Part shown: piece by piece, positions 1-4,854 of the stretch
Layout: each line of letters begins with the position of its first letter
Numbering within the stretch: the stretch's first letter is position 1
Assembly: GCA_028876585.1 (NCBI GenBank)
Contig: JAGWRL010000273.1
Span: 1-5,824 of the forward strand
DNA length: 5,824 bases
Origin: Pseudomonadota bacterium
Lineage (GTDB): Bacteria > Pseudomonadota > Alphaproteobacteria > Rhizobiales > Beijerinckiaceae
Direction: 5' to 3'
Made by a program: the position numbers and the translations under genes
The notes under the pieces: generated by a model
What the model was told of the DNA's origin: nothing
The model's input: only the letters and a program-made list of their open reading frames with translations
The model's database searches: none

Positions 1-457
1 GATGCGCCGCCAGCCAGCCGAGCGCCCCGCCGAGGCCCCCGACCGCGAGCGCCTCGAACGTCGTCGGCACCGCCGGCTGGAAATCGCCCCAGGCGCGGCG
101 CGCGGTCGCGGCGTCGAGCGTCGCCACCGTCGCGGCCAGCCGCCGCACCGGGCCGGCGCTGGCGTAGGCGTCGAGCGCCGCCTCCAGCCGGGCGAGCCGG
201 GCTTTGTCGCCGGCCATGGCGCGGCCGCGCTCCCGCGCCAGCGGATCGGCGTTGCCTTCGAGCCGCGCGATCGCCTGATCCGGCGTGAAATCCCTGGCGC
301 GCGCCTCGGCGTCGAAGGTCGCGACGACGCGCGACAATTCGTCCACCGCGCCGGCGAGGCGCTGGCGATATTGCTGGGCGAATTCGGGCGCCTGCGTGCC
401 GATCAGCCCGCAGGCGAGGCCGACGGCGAGCGCCAGCCGGCGCAGCAGAAGCTCCAT
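1..457 (-). CDS. DUF2937 family membrane protein (3' end beyond the window)
   Basis: Reading the minus strand from the ATG at 457-455 gives 152 uninterrupted residues that run off the left edge. The protein begins MELLLRRLALAVGLACGLIG, a hydrophobic N-terminal segment that could be a membrane anchor. A conserved-looking stretch APEFAQQYRQRLAGAVDELS follows at about residues 23-42. After a charged, helical, probably coiled middle part, a second Gly/Ala/Leu-rich hydrophobic stretch (TFEALAVGGLGGALGWLAAH) reaches the window edge. An N-terminal helix, the PEF.QQY.QRL.GA.DEL signature, a soluble helical middle and a second membrane helix are what I know of DUF2937 proteins, which are about 165-175 residues long, so roughly 15-20 residues are missing. 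No function is established for the family, and the assignment is from memory. Purine-rich GGGGA and GGGGAGAA runs lie 5-18 bases before the ATG and can serve as ribosome binding site. The gene is divergent from the SulP transporter gene. Confidence 0.72.
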   Translation of the reverse strand, partial: MELLLRRLALAVGLACGLIGTQAPEFAQQYRQRLAGAVDELSRVVATFDAEARARDFTPDQAIARLEGNADPLARERGRAMAGDKARLARLEAALDAYASAGPVRRLAATVATLDAATARRAWGDFQPAVPTTFEALAVGGLGGALGWLAAH

Positions 458-554
458 GCCGTCCCCGTTCTCCCCGCAAACATCGCCGCCGCGATTGACG
501 CGCGGCGCTACGTCCTGTGAATCGGAGGCGGGACTATAACGCGGCGGGGGTGCA
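458..554. promoter_or_regulatory. Divergent intergenic region between the DUF2937 and sulP genes
   Basis: This 97-bp gap separates two start codons facing away from each other, so it should hold both promoters. Visible candidates on the plus strand are TTGACG at 495-500, a good -35 match, and TATAAC at 535-540, a 5/6 match to a -10 box. They are 34 bp apart and cannot form one promoter. TATAAC alone would start transcription about 8 bases before the sulP start, leaving almost no leader. A short inverted repeat, CGCCGCG (487-493) and CGCGGCG (501-507), brackets ATTGACG and could be an operator, but such repeats arise easily at this G+C. A G-run at 546-550 is the likely ribosome binding site of the GTG start at 555. 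The promoter elements are inference. Confidence 0.3.
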
Positions 555-2210
555 GTGGCGAACGCGACAGGTCGGCCGACGTTTCCGGCTTTTCAGGGCT
601 GGCGCCCGCGCGATCTCGGCGCCGACGCGCTGGCCGGGCTGACGCTGGCCGCCATCGCCGCGCCGGAGCAGATGGCGACGGCGCGGCTGGCGGGTTTCGG
701 GCCGCAGGCGGGTTTTCTCGCTTTGCTCGCCGGCGCGGTCGGCTTCGCCCTGTTCGGGGCCAATCGGCGCATGTCGGTGGGCGCGGATTCCACCATCGCG
801 CCGATCTTCGCCGGCGCGCTGGCCTATCTCGCGCAGGACGGCGGCGCCTATCCCGGCGCGGCGGCGCTGCTGGCGGCGCTGGTCGGCATCGTGCTGATCG
901 CGGCGGGCGTGCTGCGGCTCGGCTTCGTCGCCGACCTGCTGTCGATTCCGGTGACGACCGGCTTTCTCGCCGGCGTCGCCGTGCATATCCTGGCCTCGCA
1001 GCTTCCCGCCGTGATGGGCGTCGGCGCCCCGACCGGCTCGACGCCGATCAAACTCTGGGCGCTCGCGCAGGAGATCGGCGCCGCCAACCTGTGGACGGTG
1101 GCGCTCGGCCTCGGCGTCGCCGCCTTCCTGCTGATCGGCGAGAAGGTCGCGCCGCGTTTTCCCAGCGCGCTCGCCGCCATCGCGCTGGCGACCGCGCTCA
1201 CGCTGGCGCTCGGGCTCGAAGCGCGCGGCGTGGCGACGCTCGGCCGGCTCTCCGCCGCTTTGCCTCGGCTGGCCGCGCCGCCCGTCTCGTTCGAACTTAT
1301 CCGCGAGACCGCCGGGCTGGCGTTTCTCGTCGCGGTGGTGGCGATGATGCAGACCGCCGCCACCACCCGCGCCTTCGTCTCCGATCCCGATCGCGGCCCC
1401 GACGTCGACCGCGATTTCATCGGCGTCGGCGCCGCCAACGTGCTGGCGGGCCTGATCGGCGCCTTTCCCGTCAACGCCAGCCCGCCGCGCACCGCCGTTG
1501 TCGCCGAGACCGGCGGGCGCAGCCAGTTTTCCGGCCTGATCGCCGCCGCGCTGGTGATGGCGCTGGCGCTGTTCGGCGGCGCGGCGCTCGCCGCCGTGCC
1601 GCAGGCGGCGCTGGCGGGCGTGCTGCTGTTCGTCGCCCAGCGCATCGTGCGCGGTTCGACGATCGCGCAGGTCGCGACGCGGGCGCGCGGCGAATTCCTG
1701 CTGATCGTCGTCACCTTCGCCGCCATCGTCGCGCTGCCGATCGAACAGGGCGTCGCCATCGGCGTGGCGCTGTCGATCCTGCACGGCCTGTGGACGACGA
1801 CGCGGGCGCAGGCGGTCGAATACGAGCGGATTCCCGGCACCTCGATCTGGTGGCCGAAATCGGCGCAACGGCCGGGCGAAACGATCGCCGGAGTGCGCGT
1901 CATCGGCTTTCAGGCGCCGCTGTCGTTCCTCAACGCCTATGAACTCGCTGGCGCGCTCGACCAATACCGCGACGACAAGCTTTTGGTGATCGAGGCCAAC
2001 GCCGTCGTCGAACTGGATTACACCGGCGCGAAAATCCTCGGCGAGGCGATCGCGCGGCTGCAACAGCGCGGCGTCGTGGTCGCGGTGGCGCGGCTGGAAT
2101 CGGTGCGCGCGCAGGCGAGCTTCGCCCGCCACGGCCTGACCGCCGAGATCGGCGAGAACAGGATATTCCACAGCGTCGAGGAGGCGGTGCGCGCGCTCGG
2201 GCCGCGCTGA
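555..2210 (+). CDS. SulP family inorganic anion transporter with C-terminal STAS domain
   Basis: This 551-residue inner-membrane secondary transporter belongs to the SulP/SLC26 family, whose members move sulfate, bicarbonate, nitrate or dicarboxylates. The substrate here cannot be read from sequence. The start is GTG, preceded by GGGGG with a 4-base gap. Residues about 23-415 are a chain of hydrophobic helices. The N-terminal SulP signature covers residues 24-90: DALAGLTLAAIAAPEQMATA, then AGFGPQAGFLALLAG, then ANRRMSVGADSTIAP. The second family signature is at 293-330 (AANVLAGLIGAFPVNASPPR, then AVVAETGGRSQFSGL). Residues about 445-548 form a STAS domain, with the fold core VIEANAVVELDYTGAKIL at 478-495 and the closing FHSVEEAVRAL. 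STAS domains regulate transport or gating in this family. The length fits a full-length bacterial SulP protein (about 500-590). The usual family Pro-Gln in the first helix appears as APEQ. The gene seems to be monocistronic and converges on the hydrolase gene beyond the insertion sequence. Confidence 0.93.
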   Translation: MANATGRPTFPAFQGWRPRDLGADALAGLTLAAIAAPEQMATARLAGFGPQAGFLALLAGAVGFALFGANRRMSVGADSTIAPIFAGALAYLAQDGGAYPGAAALLAALVGIVLIAAGVLRLGFVADLLSIPVTTGFLAGVAVHILASQLPAVMGVGAPTGSTPIKLWALAQEIGAANLWTVALGLGVAAFLLIGEKVAPRFPSALAAIALATALTLALGLEARGVATLGRLSAALPRLAAPPVSFELIRETAGLAFLVAVVAMMQTAATTRAFVSDPDRGPDVDRDFIGVGAANVLAGLIGAFPVNASPPRTAVVAETGGRSQFSGLIAAALVMALALFGGAALAAVPQAALAGVLLFVAQRIVRGSTIAQVATRARGEFLLIVVTFAAIVALPIEQGVAIGVALSILHGLWTTTRAQAVEYERIPGTSIWWPKSAQRPGETIAGVRVIGFQAPLSFLNAYELAGALDQYRDDKLLVIEANAVVELDYTGAKILGEAIARLQQRGVVVAVARLESVRAQASFARHGLTAEIGENRIFHSVEEAVRALGPR

Positions 2211-2264
2211 ACCGCTTTGTGCTACAGCTTGGAGTGGCAATCCAGCAGATTGAACCAGCATTTT

Positions 2265-2365
2265 CGTCATTGCGAGGAGCGCAGCGACGAAGCAATCCAA
2301 CCTCCCCGTGATCGTACGCCAATCGGGAAAATCTGGCTCGACGGAAACGTGGATTGCTTCGCTGC
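2265..2365. repeat. Inverted-arm intergenic repeat, left arm, loop and first half of right arm
   Basis: The left arm (2265-2298) starts CGTCATTGCGAG and ends GAAGCAATCC. After a 52-bp spacer the right arm starts GGATTGCTTCGCTGC (2351-2365) and is then cut by the insertion sequence. Its remainder, GCTCGCAATGACG, reappears at 3638-3650. Rejoined, the right arm is 28 bases and is the reverse complement of the 34-base left arm except for two 3-base length differences, after CGAG and after GCGA. The restored element spans about 114 bp. From memory, repeats of this type (cattgcgag...agcaatcc) are scattered between genes in many alphaproteobacterial genomes. Read through, they give spurious peptides such as HCEERSDEAIQ and DCFAALAMT. 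The rejoined transcript could form a long hairpin between two convergent genes. The 54 bases before it (2211-2264) show no feature I can support. Confidence 0.8.
2362..2365 (+). repeat. Target-site duplication, left copy (CTGC)
   Basis: CTGC lies directly before the left IS terminus TGTTC, and an identical CTGC follows the right terminus at 3634-3637. Collapsing the two copies and removing the IS gives ggattgcttcg-CTGC-gctcgcaatgacg, an intact repeat arm. A fifth base does not extend the match: 2361 is g, whereas the base before the right copy is a. Short duplications of this order fit IS481-family insertions. Confidence 0.85.
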
Positions 2366-2415
2366 TGTTCAGCCCGGACAGATGACTGACGGGTGTTCGG
2401 GGACATAGCTGACAC
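2366..2415 (+). repeat. Left terminal inverted repeat of the IS
   Basis: The end begins TGTTCAGCCC and contains a second TGTTC block starting at 2394 (TGTTCGGGGACATAGCTGAC). That inner block matches the inner block of the right end at 18 of 20 positions, while the outermost 10 bases match at 8 of 10. The pattern TGTTC...GGACA...CTGAC occurs twice in the left end, which suggests two transposase binding sites per end. This last point is inference. Confidence 0.85.
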
Positions 2416-2442
2416 GTCATTATGGGTGGACTTGGCTCTTTT

Positions 2443-2447
2443 GGGAG
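2443..2447 (+). promoter_or_regulatory. Ribosome binding site that decides the transposase start
   Basis: GGGAG lies 7 bases before the ATG at 2455. No comparable purine run precedes the alternative in-frame ATG at 2422, which would add 11 residues (MGGLGSFGRRS) unlike the N-terminus I know for IS481 transposases (MPW.EVS..DQRREFV). Confidence 0.7.
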
Positions 2448-2454
2448 ACGGTCC

Positions 2455-3612
2455 ATGCCCTGGCGCGAGGTGTCTGCTTTGGATCAGCGTCGTGAATTCG
2501 TGCGCTTGGCGCTTCAGGATGGGGTGAACCGTCGCGAGCTTTGCCGGCGGTTCGGGATTAGCCCGACAGTCGGCTACAAATGGCTGGCCCGGTTCGCGGC
2601 GGGCGATGCTGAGCTGGAGGTTCGCTCGCGTCGTCCCCACCACAGCCCGGCGCGCTGCGACGCCGCCATCGAAGCTCTCGCGATCGCCGTACGTGACGCC
2701 CATCCCGCCTGGGGCGCCCGCAAGATCGCACGTTGTCTGGCGCGGGAGGGGCATGCCCCTCCCGCGATTTCGACAGTTCATCAAATTCTGCGACGACATG
2801 GGCGGGTCGATCCGCCCGCCGGCAGGCCCGGCCAGCCCTATCGCCGCTTCGAGAAAGAAGCGCCCAATTTGCTTTGGCAAATGGACTTCAAGGGCCATAT
2901 GCCGGTCGCCGACGGCGCCTCCTGCCATCCGCTGACGGTGATCGATGACCATTCGCGCTACGCGCTGTGTCTGGCGGCTTGCGCCGACGAGCGGGGGCAG
3001 ACAGTCAGAGCGCATCTGGAGGCCGTGTTCCTGCGTTACGGCCTGCCCGAGGCGCTGTTCGTCGACAACGGCGGCCCGTGGGGCTTCACCCTCGCGGAGC
3101 CGTGGACGCGGCTGGGCGTCTGGCTTCTCAAGCTCGGAGTCCGGCTGATCCACAGCCGCCCCTACCACCCGCAAAGCCGGGGTAAGAATGAGCGTTTCCA
3201 CCGCACGCTCAAGGCCGAGGTCTTCGCCTTCAAGCGCTTCCCCAATCTGAGCGCCGTGCAACGCGATCTCGACGAATGGCGCGATATTTACAATCTGGAG
3301 CGCCCGCACGAGGCGCTCGGCCAGGATGTTCCGGTCAGCCGATATCGCCCGAGCCAAAGGCGCCTGCCCGAGCGCCTGCCCGAGGTCGAATACGACGAGT
3401 GCGAAATCGTCCGCTCCGTCTCCACCACGAAAGCTTATGTGAGCTTCAAGGGGCGCTCGTGGAAAGTCCCGCAGGCTTTCTGCGGCGAACGTCTCGCAAT
3501 CCGGCCACTCGACGCTGATGGACGTTACGGCGTCTTCTTCGCCGCTCACCAGATCGCCACAATCGACTTGACCAACCCGCAATCCGTCAGCCATGTCTCC
3601 GAACAGGTGTAA
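2455..3612 (+). CDS. IS481 family transposase
   Basis: This 385-residue transposase catalyses cutting and rejoining of the IS ends. Residues about 8-50 form an N-terminal helix-turn-helix of the IS481/IS3 type (DQRREFVRLALQ, then RRELCRRFGISPTVGYKWLA). A second helical DNA-binding part follows at about 68-118, ending STVHQILRRHGRV. The integrase core (RNase H fold) starts near residue 135. I place the catalytic acidic triad at D144 (WQMDFKGHM), D204 (FVDNGGPWG) and E246 (KNERFHRTLKAEV). The family-typical RPYHPQSRGKNERFHR and RPHEALG motifs are present at 235-250 and 283-289. The C-terminal 90 residues are a small beta-rich domain. No stop codon or frameshift interrupts the frame, so the enzyme looks intact. 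The last 29 bases of the gene lie inside the right terminal inverted repeat. An alternative start at 2422 is less likely. Confidence 0.95.
   Translation: MPWREVSALDQRREFVRLALQDGVNRRELCRRFGISPTVGYKWLARFAAGDAELEVRSRRPHHSPARCDAAIEALAIAVRDAHPAWGARKIARCLAREGHAPPAISTVHQILRRHGRVDPPAGRPGQPYRRFEKEAPNLLWQMDFKGHMPVADGASCHPLTVIDDHSRYALCLAACADERGQTVRAHLEAVFLRYGLPEALFVDNGGPWGFTLAEPWTRLGVWLLKLGVRLIHSRPYHPQSRGKNERFHRTLKAEVFAFKRFPNLSAVQRDLDEWRDIYNLERPHEALGQDVPVSRYRPSQRRLPERLPEVEYDECEIVRSVSTTKAYVSFKGRSWKVPQAFCGERLAIRPLDADGRYGVFFAAHQIATIDLTNPQSVSHVSEQV
2741..2766. repeat. Perfect 26-bp palindrome inside the transposase gene
   Basis: The half-site CGCGGGAGGGGCA (2741-2753) is followed at once by its exact reverse complement (2754-2766), with no mismatch and no spacer. 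It codes for roughly ARE-GHA-PPA in the linker between the DNA-binding region and the catalytic core. In mRNA it could fold into a very stable G+C-rich hairpin. Whether that limits transposase synthesis, or the site is bound by a protein, is inference. Confidence 0.85.
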
Positions 3613-3633
3613 GCGATGTCCCAGGACTAAACA
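3584..3633 (-). repeat. Right terminal inverted repeat of the IS
   Basis: Read on the minus strand from 3633, the end begins TGTTTAGTCC. Its inner block (3605 to 3586) is TGTTCGGAGACATGGCTGAC, matching the left inner block at 18 of 20 bases. Bases 3584-3612 are also the end of the transposase gene, coding for its last residues (about SVSHVSEQV), so protein and terminus constrain each other there. Confidence 0.85.
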
Positions 3634-3650
3634 CTGCGCTCGCAATGACG
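3634..3650. repeat. Target duplication (CTGC, right copy) and remainder of the split repeat arm
   Basis: CTGC at 3634-3637 duplicates 2362-2365. GCTCGCAATGACG at 3638-3650 completes the right arm of the host repeat whose first half ends at 2365. The following 26 bases up to the hydrolase stop codon contain nothing I can name. Confidence 0.85.
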
Positions 3651-3676
3651 GTGGATCAACGCAAACGCAATTTGCT

Positions 3677-4780
3677 CTAAGAGCGCCGCGCCAGCCAGCG
3701 CGCGATCTCCGGCCATGTTTGCTTGAGCGTGCGCGCGCCCATGAACAGCCCGACATGGCCGCCGGGCGCGAGCGTCTCCACCACCTCTTTCGAGCCGACC
3801 AGCGCCTTGGCCGCGAACACCTGTTCGCGCGTCGTGATGTCGTCGCTCTCGCCGGCGAGCAGATAGAGCGGGCATTCCACCGCTTTCAGTTGCAGCGGCC
3901 GCCCCAGCCCGACGAACCCGCCCGCGGCGAACAGGTTGCCCTTGAACAGATCGCGGATCGCCTGAAGATACCAGCGGCCGGGCAGATCGAGCGGGTTCTC
4001 GTACCAACTGGCGAAGGTCTCGCGTCGCTCGAGATAGGCGGGATCGTCGATATGCTCGAACAGGTCGATATGCTCGGCCAGATAATTCTGTTCGGGGTGC
4101 ATGTTCTTCCAGCCCCGCAGCATCAACTCGCCCTTCATCAGGCCGCCGCCCAGCGCGACCAGCTCCTCGTAGAACGACATCGGCGCGGCGTTCACCATCC
4201 GCTTCAGCGGCCCGTCGCCGGCCTGCGTGTCGACGGGCGCGCCGGCGAGCGCCAGCGCGTTGATCTTGGCGGGAAAGCGGGCGGCCGCCATCGCCGACAA
4301 CCAGCCGCCCTGACACAGCCCGACCAGATTGACGCGTCCGCCGAGATCGTCGATGGCGACGATCAGTTCGGCGAGATAATTGTCGATCTCCAGGTCTTTC
4401 ATGTCCGCGCTCGCCGATTTCCAGTCGGTCAGCGCGACATGGCGCAGACCGCCGGCGAGCAGGGTCTCGATCAGGCTCTGCCCTTTGGCGTAATCGGCGA
4501 TCATCGCGGTGTGGCCGGCATAGGGGGCGACGACCAGCGTCGGCAGCCCCTGCGCGGCTCCATATTCGCGCACGGCCATGGTGCGCAGGTCGAGCCGCAG
4601 CGTGTTGGGCGTGGCGAGCTTCGGCCGCGGCGCCTGGTTGATCTTGATTTCCTCGCCGATGAAGGCGACGTCTTTCGCGTAGAGCTTCGCGCCCTCTTCC
4701 GCCATCGCCGCGCCGACCGCGATCGGCCACAGAAACGGCAGGCTCAGCGTGGCCAGATTGGGCGTCGCGCGGTTCGTCAT
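3677..4780 (-). CDS. PhaC-like alpha/beta hydrolase (polyhydroxyalkanoate synthase/depolymerase-like)
   Basis: This 367-residue protein has an alpha/beta-hydrolase fold. The nucleophile elbow is GLCQGG (154-159), with Cys156 in place of the usual Ser, as in PHA synthases. The other triad members are probably an Asp in AGESDDITT (313 or 314) and His342 in PGGHVGLF. As I recall them, class III PhaC (about 355 residues, C149-D302-H331, G.CQGG box) and class I PhaC (C319-D480-H508) have nearly the same spacing. LTDWKSA...LEIDNYLAELI at 117-140 also resembles PhaC (DW...DDYI). Known members join or hydrolyse (R)-3-hydroxyacyl units on polyester granules. Whether this one is a synthase, a depolymerase or an acyl esterase cannot be told. 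Residues 10-28 are hydrophobic. The ATG at 4780 was chosen over a longer frame because AGGAG (4786-4790) sits 5 bases before it. No PhaE or phasin gene is visible. The FAH-family gene lies 73 bp upstream on the same strand. Confidence 0.78.
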   Translation of the reverse strand: MTNRATPNLATLSLPFLWPIAVGAAMAEEGAKLYAKDVAFIGEEIKINQAPRPKLATPNTLRLDLRTMAVREYGAAQGLPTLVVAPYAGHTAMIADYAKGQSLIETLLAGGLRHVALTDWKSASADMKDLEIDNYLAELIVAIDDLGGRVNLVGLCQGGWLSAMAAARFPAKINALALAGAPVDTQAGDGPLKRMVNAAPMSFYEELVALGGGLMKGELMLRGWKNMHPEQNYLAEHIDLFEHIDDPAYLERRETFASWYENPLDLPGRWYLQAIRDLFKGNLFAAGGFVGLGRPLQLKAVECPLYLLAGESDDITTREQVFAAKALVGSKEVVETLAPGGHVGLFMGARTLKQTWPEIARWLARRS

Positions 4781-4785
4781 GGGGT

Positions 4786-4790
4786 CTCCT
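4786..4790 (-). promoter_or_regulatory. Ribosome binding site of the PhaC-like gene
   Basis: On the minus strand AGGAG is followed by ACCCC and then the ATG at 4780-4778. This strong Shine-Dalgarno match decides the start and rules against the frame-extended start 20 codons upstream. Confidence 0.8.
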
Positions 4791-4838
4791 GCGCGCGAGC
4801 TTCTACCCGCGTCGCGCGACGGCGACGCGACTTCGATC

Positions 4839-4854
4839 AAATCGGCGCCGATTT
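4839..4854. repeat. Perfect 16-bp palindrome at the end of the FAH-family gene
   Basis: AAATCGGCGCCGATTT is its own reverse complement and shares one base with the TGA stop of the FAH-family gene (4856-4854). On the minus strand the transcript could form a six-pair stem AAATCG/CGATTT with a GCGC loop, followed directly by GATC rather than a U-run. It would be a weak terminator or attenuator at best. An operator in front of the PhaC-like gene is the alternative. A further palindrome, GTCGCGCGAC, lies at 4811-4820 in the same gap. Confidence 0.45.

Larger units (their letters stand above)
2366..3633 (+). mobile_element. Complete IS481-family insertion sequence
   Basis: The element is 1268 bp long with 50-bp imperfect terminal inverted repeats (34 of 50 positions match without gaps), both beginning TGTT, and a CTGC target duplication. 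It holds one transposase gene of DDE type with a single, unbroken reading frame. Gene content, length and TGT-type ends fit the IS481 family, known for elements of roughly 0.95-1.3 kb with one integrase-core transposase. It sits in a non-coding repeat between convergent genes and is oriented with its transposase parallel to sulP. All parts needed for transposition appear present, so it looks recently active or still able to move. I cannot assign it to a named IS without a database comparison. Its protein uses somewhat fewer G/C third positions than its neighbours, consistent with an element of different origin. Confidence 0.9.

Noticed and set aside
2..520. 172-codon plus-strand open frame at the left edge
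   Set aside because: It is rich in Arg, Ala and Glu without a domain signature. The opposite strand gives a convincing DUF2937-like protein with a ribosome binding site.
2217..2408. 63-codon plus-strand small open frame after sulP
   Set aside because: It translates the intergenic repeat (HCEERSDEAIQ) and runs into the IS end. Such peptides are a common artefact of this repeat, and no ribosome binding site is evident.
534..2456. 640-codon open frame on the minus strand opposite sulP
   Set aside because: It is Arg/Asp/Gly/Gln-rich, low-complexity translation with no recognisable domain, exactly antisense to the well-supported SulP gene. It is a shadow of high-G+C coding sequence, and its N-terminal part is read-through of the IS end and the intergenic repeat.
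2211..3676. Possible cargo or defence gene between sulP and the hydrolase gene
   Set aside because: All sequence there is accounted for by the repeat, one IS and its single transposase, apart from short unremarkable stretches. There is no passenger gene.
1930..3756. 608-codon minus-strand open frame spanning sulP, the repeat, the IS and the hydrolase 3' end
   Set aside because: It crosses four unrelated features and has no domain signature. A gene there would predate and postdate the IS insertion at once. It is a shadow frame.
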